27,365 nt of DNA from Pavlovales sp. CCMP2436 (Eukaryota > Haptophyta > Pavlovophyceae > Pavlovales), in contig MU631410.1 of assembly GCA_026770615.1 (NCBI GenBank), positions 109,624-136,988 on the forward strand. Direction: 5' to 3'. Shown one piece after another: positions 9,086 to 17,698 of the stretch; the stretch's first letter is position 1; each line of letters begins with the position of its first letter. A program made the position numbers and the translations under genes. The notes beneath the pieces were generated by a model. It had not been told where the DNA came from. It ran no database searches and was given only the letters and a program-made list of their open reading frames with translations.

Positions 9086-10450
9086 TGTGACGGCGTCGAC
9101 GGCGACGAGGCGCCACTCCTCGTTGGTGTCGGGCAGCGAGCTCAGAGATCGCGTGCTCAGCCGCTGAGGCTTCTGGCTGCGCAGCCACAGCCCCAGCTCC
9201 TCCTGCAACGCCTCGTACTCGCTCAGCACAAGCTGCCCCTGCTCCTGCCCCTGCTCGGCCGCCGCCGGCGCGCCCCGCGCCGGCACGACGTCGGGTGCGC
9301 CGCCTGTCGCCTCGAGGTCCGCCTCGGCAGCCTCTGCCCGCCGCTCGCCGCCCTTTTCGGGCGAGATGGCGAAGGGCGCGCTCTCGGCTCGGGGTGCGCC
9401 GCCCGTGAGGAAGGAGTGGAGCATGCTCGTGTTGACGCGCTGGAAGAGGGTGGAGGACTGCTGCACCAGGAAGGGCGGCGCGAGCTGCGAGGTCACGGCC
9501 TCGAGCACGCCGTCGTGCTGCTCGTCCTCCTCGACCCGCTCCGCCATGGTGGCCAGGTCGTGCTCGACCACCCTCGGCAGGACGAAGGTGAAGGCGAGGT
9601 AGAAGAAGAGCAGCCCGCTGTACGCCACCAACAGCGGCGCGATGATGGATAGGTTGCTCACGGAGGTGTCGCCGTCGAGTCGCCGGACCAGGTTGAGCTG
9701 GAACGCAAAGCCGTTCACGGTCACGTTTAAGAGCACCCCGTAGCAGATCGTGAAGAGCGCGCGCTGCCCGCCCTCAGGCGAGCCGCCCGCTCTGAAGATT
9801 CCCACGCCGAGGAAGCTCGAGGCGACGCAAGCGCCAGCGAGAAGCACCAGCACAATCCAAGTCGGCCAGAACGTCGCCGCCCAGGACAGCTCATTGAGCC
9901 CGTCCACGCGACAGGCCACGAGCAGCACGAATATGTGCAGGGGGTTGATCGGCGTGCCCGGCCGCTTGGGCGGGCTGGATGGCTCGGGCGAGGGCACCTT
10001 CTCCTTGAGGCTGTGCAAGATAAGGCGTCCTAGCGCGCACACGTAGAACGGTATGCAGATCACGCGCGCGGGCGTCGTGTCCAGCGGGTCGGACAGCCGG
10101 CGCACGACGAGGATCTTGAACACAGCGGTGCAGAGGGTGCCCTTGAGCCTATTCACCTGCGCAATCAGCAGGTTTCGCCGGACCGGCTCGAGCGAAACCG
10201 GCCGCGCGAGGCGGATGATCTCGGGCACGCCTGTCAGGACCGTGATCACGTCGGAGACCCACAGCGGCCCGAAGACGACCAGCCAGGCGAGCGGCGCGCC
10301 ATCGAGAGTGACCAGCATCAGGCTGAGGAACACCAAGAGCAGCAGCAGCTGCGTCACATTCGTCGTGATGATCAGGCAGTGCGCAGCGCGGTTGGACACG
10401 CGCAGCTGCCCCGCGTCCTCGGGCGGCTGTCCCGCGACAGCCACCTCCAT
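7480..10450 (-). CDS. TMEM185-type multipass membrane protein with C-terminal RING finger
   Basis: Two exons, 10450-8195 and 7722-7480, are joined in phase 0 across a 472-bp intron (donor GTACGC, acceptor CGCAG) to give 832 residues. The N-terminal ~300 residues hold about six to eight hydrophobic segments (for example 34-54, 55-72, 129-146, 196-218, 232-250, 266-292). Repeated LDGAPLAW..FGPLW and VDGLNELSW..FWPTW motifs are typical of the TMEM185 (transmembrane Fragile-X-F) family. A long Ala/Glu-rich disordered middle follows. The C-terminus is a complete C3HC4 RING: C742-x2-C745, C757-x-H759, C763-x2-C766, C778-x2-C781. Plants have the same TMEM185 plus RING architecture. The predicted role is a membrane-bound E3 ubiquitin ligase; its substrate is unknown. 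The ATG at 10450 is the first in frame, since the frame upstream reaches only a TTG. Confidence 0.85.
7783..8143. repeat. Compound microsatellite cluster inside the RING-gene intron
   Basis: Read on +, the intron contains in sequence (AAT)n, (CAA)n, (GT/GTAT)n, (CATA)n, (AT)n, then (CAGCAG)n/(CAACAG)n tracts and finally (AACAGT)n. The intron also has a (GGGGAGA)n tract beside the acceptor (7733-7757), which is the polypyrimidine tract on the minus strand. The open frames in this stretch on either strand are simple-sequence artefacts. Confidence 0.9.
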
Positions 10451-10890
10451 CGCTCGCTCGCTCTCAACAAGGAGCAAGGCCAAGGTCTTCGATGATATAA
10501 TGTGATCGAATTTTAAATTTTAACTTTTAAGGCCAAGCCGAAGGAGCGAAAGTGATGAAGGTCGCGGGATTTGGGAGGCATAGAACAGAAGTGGACAAGA
10601 CGACTACGAAGGGCGTGGGGCCGAAGCTCCAAGCCCCGAGTATTTGATTTCTTAATTCCAGGTTTGTGCCACTCTTCAACCCACTATCTGTACCCGTGCC
10701 AGATCCCACTGTGCCTGCCGCTGCTTCACGCTGCCGAATCCACCTGAGCGCGTGAGAGAGAGCAGCTCCAAATCTCGCAACCGCCCATCGCGTTTAAAAA
10801 TTAAAAAGGCCGGCCGTGAGCGGGTACACACACTTGCCGGCAAGAACCGAGTGCAGGTACTTCGTTAGCGCGGCTGCGAGACGATTTGCG
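10451..10890. promoter_or_regulatory. Divergent promoter region with AT-rich islands
   Basis: This 440-bp spacer separates the divergent TMEM185-RING (-) and Tudor/PHD (+) genes. Near each end is a short A/T island: 10493-10530 (with AATTTTAAATTTTAACTTTT) toward the minus gene and 10793-10809 (TTTAAAAATTAAAAAGG), about 90 bp before the plus ATG. A similar TTTTAAAAAG lies upstream of the Sel1-MYND gene (17631-17640). A core-promoter role is inferred from position only. No coding exon is seen between them. Confidence 0.35.
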
Positions 10891-11659
10891 ATGAGCCCCA
10901 CCGCGGACGTCGGGCGGCTGGCGGTGGGCGTCCGCGTGCAGGTCTACTGGCGGGAGTACGAGGAGTGGTTCGACGCAGTTGTCAAGGTGCGCGCCCGCGC
11001 AAGCACGCGCGCCACCCGCCCACCGTTTGGGCGCGTACGCTGACGCGGCCTCGCTCGACTGCGCCCGGCGCAGGCGTACATCGACTCGCGCCACCACGTG
11101 CTATACGAGGACGGGCAGGAGGACATCGGGATCATCGACGGTAGGAAGCTCTGGCTCCTCGAGGACGACAAATGGACCTCGCTCAGGCTACGCTGGAAGG
11201 ACGAGGACTTGCACCTCGTCGCGGACCTGCCGACGCTCGACAAGAGCGAGCCCGAGGCTGCGGGCGACAAGAATGGTGACGGAAAAGCAGCGGCGCAGCC
11301 GGAGGAGAAGGCGGACGCGCACAACAAGGACGGCTGGCAAGCCCCTTCCGAGAACGTGGGCGGCTTTATGATCGGCTGCGACATCTGCGGTGCGCATGCG
11401 CGCCCGCCATAAGCGCTCGGCCAGCTGCGCTTATGCTCGCGCGCGCACGCACTCACCCTGCCCGCCCGACCTCTCCGCCCTCATCACTGGCGCAGATAAA
11501 TGGTACTACGGTGGCCACGTGGACATCACCGAGCACGAGGCCAAGGACATTAAGAAGTACATCTGCCCGAAGTGCGTGATCGAGAGCGCACGGAAGAGGG
11601 GAGGCAAGGGTACCAACAAGCGGTTGCGGACTGTCGCCACGAAGATTTCTACGTCATGA
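10891..11659 (+). CDS. Tudor-like plus single-zinc-site PHD-finger protein
   Basis: Exons are 10891-10986, 11074-11389 and 11496-11659 (introns of 87 and 106 bp, donors GTGCGC, acceptors GCAG, phases 0 and 1), giving 191 residues. Residues about 10-60 (VGVRVQVYWREYEEWFDAVV ... HHVLYEDGQEDI) resemble a Tudor-like fold. A charged Lys/Glu/Ala linker follows. The C-terminal third matches a PHD finger of the type FMIGCDxCxxWYHGxC...AxxIxxYxCPxC and reads FMIGCDICDKWYYGGHV...AKDIKKYICPKC. C-x2-C pairs 2 and 4 (zinc site 2) are intact. The first Cys pair is absent, and the His and Cys of WYHGxC are Tyr and His, so site 1 is gone. The C-terminus is basic (ARKRGGKGTNKRLR). The likely role is nuclear chromatin reading. 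The ATG at 10891 is the first in frame. Confidence 0.8.
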
Positions 11660-12107
11660 CCCTTCCATCGGTGCAATATTACGCCTCGATTCGCACTGTA
11701 CATCGTGTTGTCTATTTTTTATCATCGGTCCGCGCGCGGGGCGGCAAACGGCAGCTTGAGCTTGACCGCCGGCGGACGGAGCGAGGACTGGCTCTTAGAA
11801 CTGGTGGCAGTCTGACACTGACAATCAAGCCGCATGAGGATCGCCCTCGCTATTAAACAAAGCGGCCGAGCGCTCGTATATAATAAAATGGTGCCATCGT
11901 CGCCAGCATCCATGGATCCCTTTGAACTTCCATGGAAGTACTGCCGCCATGGATAGCACTTGACAATGTTTTCGGTCACCCCCGGTCAGTCCGCAATGGG
12001 GGAACGACCATAATGATAACTGTGCGCCTCCATAATTGAAGACAGAGCTCGATCTAGGCTTGTTGGATTCGTCTCGGAGATCTCTATTCTATACATTTAT
12101 AAGAAAT
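11660..12107. other. Noncoding spacer, no clear gene
   Basis: GC-rich up to about 11870, then AT-rich. The minus strand 11811-11722 is open and follows a CAG acceptor-like site (ending SSLRPPAVKLKLPF then TGA), but no upstream exon could be joined to it. The sequence also has a CATGGATCC/CCATGGA cluster near 11910-11955. I see no feature to assign. Confidence 0.4.
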
Positions 12108-12408
12108 TTGTAAATTTGAATGCGTGAGGTAGTAAATCAGTAACTAACAAAGTGGTCTTTTAAAAAATGGGGGATTGGTGGATACAGTATTTAGCACAAC
12201 GAAGAAACATATTAAAATATGAGAAAATTTGAATGCAGTATATAGCATTCTGAATTTTTCGTATGTAATTTTAAGAGGCAAGTTAGTTATTGGGCGTTCA
12301 TTTTAAAAAAAAGTTAGATTCGAATCTACTGCAAAAATTGTTAATTTGAATGCGTGGGGTAGTAAATAAGTAGCTAACAAAGTGGTCTTTTAAACAATGG
12401 GGGATTGG
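12108..12408. repeat. Paired ~73-bp direct repeats enclosing an AT-rich block
   Basis: Copies at 12108-12180 and 12336-12408 share AATTTGAATGCGTGRGGTAG ... ACAAAGTGGTCTTTTAAA ... ATGGGGGATTGG. The block between them (12183-12342) recurs at 13774-13923 in the same orientation, on the far side of the gap, with CACAACGAAGAAA, CATATAGCATTYTGAATTTT and CGAATCTACTGCA preserved. Confidence 0.85.
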
Positions 12409-12625
12409 CGGTTTATCACGACAAACAGCAACCAGCAGATCATCTCCCTAAACGCCCTTGCCCGGACACACTACCGGAGATCCATCGGCACGCGCGGTGG
12501 CGCTTAAGCCAGCGCAGCCGACTAAGGCACGCAGCAGGCAATGGGCGACGCAGCGCTCAGACCAGCACAACATTCAGAAAAGTCAGACGCCAGCTTGAAT
12601 CCCTATCATAAATATAATAAACCAA
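12409..12625 (-). mobile_element. Repeat module B, copy 1
   Basis: The reverse complement of 14741-14925 over nearly its full length, sharing ATTCAAGCTGGCGTCTGAC, GCCCATTGCCTGCTGCGTGC, GCGCGTGCCGATGGATCTCC and AGATGATCTGCTGGTTGCTG. No coding potential is evident in either direction. Module B also appears at 13670-13760, at 14741-14925 and, more diverged, at 15309-15410. Confidence 0.85.
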
Positions 12626-13138
12626 TGAACTCGCTCGCTCGCGCTCGGCCGGACGGCCTCGCGTTGCCTGGTTTGGCTCCTTCGGCTCCTTCTTCAACTA
12701 GTCATTCCACCGCGCCCCCGCGAGGCGGCCCGCGCCCTGCACGCGCGAACAAGTTCGCGGCATTCAAAACCCAAACCCGCCATCGAGTGGACTCGCTCGC
12801 GCTCGACGTCTCGGCTCCTTCGGCTCTCTCTTCAACCAGTTCTTCCACCGCGCCCCCGCGCTGCGGCCCGCGCCCTGCACGGGCAAACGAGTTCTCGACA
12901 TTCAAAACCCCATCGCTTCCCAGCGATACGTCACCGCTGGGATCCCCAATGGACTCGCTTGCTTGCGCACTGTCGGGCGGCCCCGCGTTGCGCAGCGACT
13001 CCAGCGCTTTGTTTTCGGCTTCCTCATCATCCACCACTTGTACCATCTTTCCAATTCGGTGTAGCGCGTAGGAGCCTGCGTCGGAGCGCTTAGATCAGCC
13101 TGACTTGAACTTGAAACGTACCGCCAGCCCGAACCCCC
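12626..13138 (-). mobile_element. Module A preceded by two tandem ~150-bp diverged units
   Basis: From 12948 to the gap this is the reverse complement of 14936-15130 (module A). Two internally related units, near 12626-12775 and 12776-12945, share CACCGCGCCCCCGCG, GGCCCGCGCCCTGCACG and CATTCAAAACC. On the minus strand, module A encodes a short acidic peptide (VVDDEEAENKALESLRNAGP) that stays open into the flanking unit, ending FARAGRG-PQRGGAVEEL. This suggests an old coding segment or a TE-borne ORF remnant. No named domain is recognised. The module head is cut by the N gap. Confidence 0.7.
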
Positions 13139-13669
13139 NNNNNNNNNNNNNNNNNNNNNNNNNNNNNNNNNNNNNNNNNNNNNNNNNNNNNNNNNNNNNN
13201 NNNNNNNNNNNNNNNNNNNNNNNNNNNNNNNNNNNNNNNNNNNNNNNNNNNNNNNNNNNNNNNNNNNNNNNNNNNNNNNNNNNNNNNNNNNNNNNNNNNN
13301 NNNNNNNNNNNNNNNNNNNNNNNNNNNNNNNNNNNNNNNNNNNNNNNNNNNNNNNNNNNNNNNNNNNNNNNNNNNNNNNNNNNNNNNNNNNNNNNNNNNN
13401 NNNNNNNNNNNNNNNNNNNNNNNNNNNNNNNNNNNNNNNNNNNNNNNNNNNNNNNNNNNNNNNNNNNNNNNNNNNNNNNNNNNNNNNNNNNNNNNNNNNN
13501 NNNNNNNNNNNNNNNNNNNNNNNNNNNNNNNNNNNNNNNNNNNNNNNNNNNNNNNNNNNNNNNNNNNNNNNNNNNNNNNNNNNNNNNNNNNNNNNNNNNN
13601 NNNNNNNNNNNNNNNNNNNNNNNNNNNNNNNNNNNNNNNNNNNNNNNNNNNNNNNNNNNNNNNNNNNNN
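13139..13669. other. Assembly gap (N)
   Basis: A 531-base run of N. The left edge stops inside the head of module A and the right edge starts inside module B. In the intact copy at 14741-15130 those two points are only about 150 bp apart, so the missing DNA is probably repeat and the gap length may be nominal. Confidence 0.95.
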
Positions 13670-13923
13670 ACTAAGGCACGCAGCAGGCAATGGGCGACGC
13701 AGCGCTCAGACCAGCACAACATTCAGAACAGTCAGACGCCAGCTTGAATCCCTTCATAAATATATAATAATATAATACTTAGCACAACGAAGAAAATATT
13801 AAAATGTGATAAAATTTGGATACAGCATATAGCATTTTGAATTTTCGTATGTAATTTTAAGAGGCAAGTTAGTTATTAAACGTCAATTTTTATACAAAGT
13901 TAGATACGAATCTACTGCAGAAA
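13670..13923 (-). repeat. Module B copy 2 (partial) plus AT-rich flank repeat
   Basis: Bases 13670-13760 match module B (reverse orientation, nearly identical to 12528-12610). They run straight into 13774-13923, the second copy of the AT-rich block seen at 12183-12342. The block order here (B then AT block) differs from the left side (AT block then B). Confidence 0.85.
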
Positions 13924-14305
13924 CATATATTTAAAAATTTATTGGCCACATTTCGTTGTTGTCTTCGGCGAAGCGCGCAGGATGGCCGTCCTCTGACCGG
14001 GGATGACCTGAGCCATAGCCTAGTGCCAGCAAGAAATTGTATGAGTGTCTGGGTCGAAATCCGAATTAGTGGCGAGATTCCGCACTGGGGAGGTGGAAAA
14101 GTTGTGGGCGGGACGAAGTAGGAGACATACTTCGCCCCTGCGCGCTAAGTTCCAATAGCTGTTGTCAAATAGAGCCCTTCTCGACGGTCGTAGCCCACCT
14201 CGTGTGCCTCTCGAGTGAATCTGGGGTCGACAACATGCTGAAGGTAACCAACATTTCCGATTCTCAGCGCTCGGAAGCGATAAGAAAGTCATGGATCCCG
14301 ATGGA
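13924..14305. other. Noncoding spacer with a short dispersed repeat
   Basis: No gene is seen. Bases 14053-14084 (GGGTCGAAATCCGAATTAGT, GGCGAG) are the reverse complement of 15268-15298 and are partly shared with 1706-1722. The two nearby copies therefore flank the MITE and nested block as an inverted pair. Confidence 0.5.
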
Positions 14306-14427
14306 GCACAGAGGAGTTAGATGCAGATTCGTGAATGGGGCGGCGGGGCACAGATGAGTTATATGCAGATTCGTGAATGGGGCGCCGCCCCATTCACGAA
14401 TCTGCATATAACTCATCTTCTGTGCCC
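14306..14427. repeat. Near-perfect palindrome with an extra direct arm
   Basis: The left arm 14346-14384 (GGGCACAGATGAGTTATATG ... GAATGGGGCG) is followed by one spacer base (14385) and its reverse complement 14386-14427. The only difference is a 3-base insertion (TTC) in the right arm. A third, slightly diverged direct copy of the left arm lies immediately upstream (14306-14345). The arms should extrude or fold into a ~39-bp hairpin. The right arm ends 16 bp before a MITE. Confidence 0.9.
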
Positions 14428-14443
14428 AACCCGGTTTGTGAGT

Positions 14444-15136
14444 TACAGGGGATCGCGGGCAATAAGAAACCGTCGTGTTAATTAATTGAGCCTTTTTTTG
14501 CATTGTTTATAGGTAATTTAAGCAAATTTAGGCATTGTTTGTATATAATTTGCTATATGGACGTGAGCGTTGTGTGTGTAGGGGGGGAAGGGGGGGGGAA
14601 CCTGTGGCAATTGCTACGAGTTCATCACCAACCTCACCTCTACCACCACCATCCCTGCTGCCAGGACTAACGCCTGACGTCGACCAAGTCAGTGAGTGAA
14701 CAACACCTGTTGAACCATGCTGAGCCGCTATATATATACTGATAGGGATTCAAGCTGGCGTCTGACTGTTCTGAATGTTTTGCTGGTCTGAGCGCTGCGT
14801 CGCCCATTGCCTGCTGCGTGCCTTAGTCGGCTGCGCTGGCTTGGGCGCCACCGCGCGTGCCGATGGATCTCCGGTAGTGTGCCCGGGCAAGGGCGTTTAG
14901 GGAGATGATCTGCTGGTTGCTGTATATTAATGTTAGGGGGTTCGGGCTGGCGGTACGTTTCAAGTTCAAGTCGGGCTGATCTAAGCGCTCCGACGCAGGC
15001 TCCTACGCGCTACGCCGAAGTGGGGAGCTGGTAGAAGTGGTGAATGATGAGGAAGCCGAAAACAAAGCGCTGGAGTCGCTGCGCAACGCGGGGCCGCCCG
15101 ACAGTGCGCGAGCAAGCGAGTCCATTGATGATGATG

Positions 15137-15167
<31 letters not shown>

Positions 15168-15228
15168 GCTACGAAACTCAGCCTCAGCCTCAAAAAAGCG
15201 CCGTTCTTATTGCCCACGATCTCCTGTA
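14444..15228. mobile_element. Tc1/mariner-like MITE D, copy 1, split by an insertion
   Basis: The left part 14444-14555 begins TACAGGGGATCGCGGGCAAT; the right part 15158-15228 ends TTATTGCCCACGATCTCCTGTA. Joined, they equal the intact copies at 15727-15893 and 23980-24149. All three are bounded by TA, as expected for TA target-site duplications, and the inverted termini are about 25 bp. There is no transposase. The interruption is described as the composite insertion. Confidence 0.85.
14556..15157 (+). mobile_element. Composite C-B-A insertion inside the MITE, with a 14-bp TSD
   Basis: About 602 bp lie between two copies of TATATAATTTGCTA (14542-14555 and 15158-15171), a sequence present once in uninterrupted MITE copies. 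In order: module C (14556-14735, G-run, then CTGCTGCC, GTGAGTGAAC, ending CATGCTGAGCCGC), a TATATATA tract, module B (14741-14925), module A (14936-15130), then (GAT)n(AT)n. Module C starts inside the longer version seen at 21163-21398 and 26404-26562, so the 5' end looks truncated. Long TSD, 5' truncation and a simple-repeat 3' tail are the hallmarks of target-primed retroposition. The (AT)n tail makes the exact TSD length uncertain (11-14 bp). Confidence 0.7.
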
Positions 15229-15308
15229 CTCCGAAGGATTTTCACCGGACTTTTTCGCAATTTTCCCCCGGACTCGCCACTAATTCGGATTTCGACCCAT
15301 CTGTCTAC

Positions 15309-15410
15309 TGCCGCTGCTTGCTAGCCGGCTGCGCTGGCTTGGACGCCACTGCGCATGCCGATGGAACTCTGGAACTGTGCCCGGGCAAGGCGGTTAAGGA
15401 CGTCTGCTGC
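15309..15410 (+). repeat. Diverged module B fragment
   Basis: Same orientation as 14741-14925; shares GGCTGCGCTGGCTTGGRCGC, GCATGCCGATGGA and TGTGCCCGGGCAAGG with scattered changes. The bases on either side up to 15726 hold no gene that I can support. Confidence 0.7.
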
Positions 15411-15726
15411 GGCCACGCGCCTCAACGTCAACGATGGGTGGCGCGCGCACTCACAACCCGGGCGGTATGGCCCATGTACAATTAATCCACTATATTTATT
15501 TTTCTGAGTTTGCTGACGAGCACTTGCTCGCTTGATGATCTACTAGTTGTTGCTTGCCTAAACCCGTGCGGTGGACAGAACCGCCATCTGGCCACATGCG
15601 CACTGACTTACCGATCCCTATTAAGACCTATCCGTAACCGAAAATCCCTCTAAGACTGTTTCCAAGCTCCAGGTCTATGACTGTCAGAATCAGATATCAT
15701 TAAGTAACGCTATATACATATGTAGC

Positions 15727-15893
15727 TACATGAGATCGCGGGCAATAAGAAACCGTCGTGTTAAAAAACTGAGCCTTTTTTGCATTCTTTGTATGTAATT
15801 TAAGCAAGTTTAAGCATAGTTCGTATATAATTTGTTAAGAAACTCAGCCTTAGCCTTAAAATGCGACGATAATATTGCCCGCGATCCACTGTA
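15727..15893. mobile_element. Tc1/mariner-like MITE D, copy 2
   Basis: An intact 167-bp copy flanked by TA, with terminal inverted repeats GATCGCGGGCAATAAGAA / TATTGCCCGCGATC and an internal direct repeat of the form GCATNGTTNGTATNTAATTT. The left terminus is slightly altered (CATGAG instead of CAGGGG). It has no ORF. Confidence 0.85.
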
Positions 15894-16143
15894 TATGAAA
15901 ATAGGTAGAAGGGCAAACCCCCCATCATACTTCCCCAGCAGATCTGTCTTGGACGAGTGAACGAAGCAAATTACGGATAATTTTGCCTTGCCATTTAGTT
16001 TTACACGTTATTTTGTCCTGCATCAGCCATCAGCATGCGTACGAGGTGAATTTTGTGAATCATCGGCCAACACCACTCATATGAATGAATAGGCCTCGCC
16101 ATCACTCCTCCTCTGTGGCGCCAGCGCGGGTGGCGTCGGCCTG

Positions 16144-17476
16144 CTACTGCTTGCAGCACGACTTGTGCGCCGGCCACATGCGCCGCACGCAGTCGCCATC
16201 ACAGAACGCGGCCACGCGGCACCGGCTGCACAGCCTCAGCTCGCGCGTCGCGCCGCAGCCCAGACAGCAGGCGGACACCAGCTCGCGCCGGCTCGAGATC
16301 GAGGCGAGCAACTCTAAGGCACCCGCGTGCCCCAGACCGGCGGCGAGGGCCAGGTCGCTCACGGCCAGCTGGAGGATGAAGGATTCGGGCGCGCTCCACT
16401 TGCCGACCGCACCAAGGGAAGCCGTGCCCGATTCAAACAACTCCTCATCGCCATTAAGCTCGGAAGCGGCGGCGTAGCTCGCGGCTGCCTCGGCCTCGCT
16501 CTGCGCCACGCCCCTGCCCTTCTCCAGGCACACGCCCAGCCTCGCCAGCGCCCGCACGTCGCGCTGCGTCGCAGCAGCACGGTACAGGCGCACGGCCTCG
16601 CCCAAATTGTGCTTCGTGCCCTTGCCGTGCTCGCACAAGAAGGCGAGCCAATACTGCGCAAAGGCGTCGCCTTGGTCGGCGGCGAGGCGGAAGTAGCGCG
16701 CTGCATCGGCGACGTCATGCGCCCCGCCGATGCCTGCTAGGCAGCACCTGCCGAGACTGGTCTGCGCAGGAGCCAAGCCCTGATCGGCCGAAAGCCTGTA
16801 GAGTTTCTCCGCCTCCTCCAGATCGCGAGTTACGCCCTTGCCCTGCGCGTAAGCACCGCCCAGAACGAGTTGTGCATCTGCCAAGCCCTGAGCAGCCGCC
16901 TGCTTGTAATATTGGGCCGCCATCTCATGGTCCGTTGCAACCCCGGAGCCGTAGTAGAAGCATTTACCTGATGTCTGCATCACCCTGATCGGCTGCTCAT
17001 CTGTACAGCCGTGCCGCCTCCTTATCGTTCTTCGCGACCGCCGTGCCCCTGCGATAGTGGTCGCCAAGAACGTTCTGCGCGCCTGCAAGGCCCTGATCGG
17101 CCGCCCGCCTGACAAGCTTCACCGCCTCCTCTTCGTCCTGCACCACGCCGGCGCCCAATTCAAAGCATGTGCCCAAAGCGAGCTGCGCGGCTGCGAGGCC
17201 CTGCTTGGCCGCCTTCCGGAACAGCCGCGCCGCCTTCACCTCGTCATGCGCCGTGCCGACACCAGTCATGAAGCAAGTTCCCAAGTTGTACTGCGCGACT
17301 GCCCAGCCCTGCTCGGCCGCCTGCGTGTAGAGCCGCAGCGCCTCGGCCTGAACCTGCACCACGCCGTCGCCGTGCTCGTAGTGGAAACCGAGGGTTGACA
17401 GCGCGTCGGGGTCGCCCTGCGCTGCGCCGTCGATAAGCAGCCGGAGCTTCTCCGCAAGCGCAGCAGCACCCGCCAT
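16144..17476 (-). CDS. Sel1-like repeat protein with C-terminal MYND finger, reading frame broken
   Basis: The N-terminal part (ATG at 17476) encodes four 36-residue Sel1 repeats, for example GWAVAQYNLGTCFMTGVGTA...KAAKQ, then meets TGA at 16999-16997 at repeat position 32, where sister repeats have K, R or Q. The repeat continues in the same frame as AADQGDADI, then is about 11 nt short and resumes one frame over (GKCFYYGSGVATDHEM) for about five more repeats. It ends in a MYND finger: CLGCGATRELRLCSRCRVAAFCDGDC...WPAHKSCC. No GT-AG intron of compatible phase removes the break. TGA ends several other genes here, so it is not reassigned. Sel1 repeats are superhelical scaffolds and MYND binds partner proteins. 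It is either a recent pseudogene, an assembly error, or two genes (second start near 16979). Confidence is for the domain identity. Confidence 0.8.
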
Positions 17477-17698
17477 CTGCGGTTCTCGACGACGGGGAGG
17501 CGGTGAACAAAGTGGGGGAGCGGATCAACCCTCTCTCGCCCTCCCCTCCTCGGAGGCCGCTGCGCTCGACCCGGCTTCGAGTGCAGCACATAGCCCTTTC
17601 TCGAGCGCCTCCCTCAACTCTTTGACTCGCTTTTAAAAAGTGCTATCCCCCGTTCGACTTCGCGCCCCCGACACTGCCTCGCCGACCGTTCTTACGTC

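Noticed and set aside
9050..9100. GCG-rich tract in the RING gene as a separate repeat element
   Set aside because: It encodes a poly-Ala stretch inside a continuous reading frame and needs no other explanation.
11722..11811. Possible last exon on minus (acceptor CAG, then ...SSLRPPAVKLKLPF... and a stop)
   Set aside because: Codon use looks coding, but the acceptor has a weak pyrimidine tract and no compatible upstream exon exists in the AT-rich DNA to 12400.
12541..13071. Plus-strand open frame with repeated STAPPRGGPRPARAN motifs
   Set aside because: It lies wholly in modules B and A and their tandem units. The opposite strand also stays open over long stretches, so the frame follows base composition and repeat structure.
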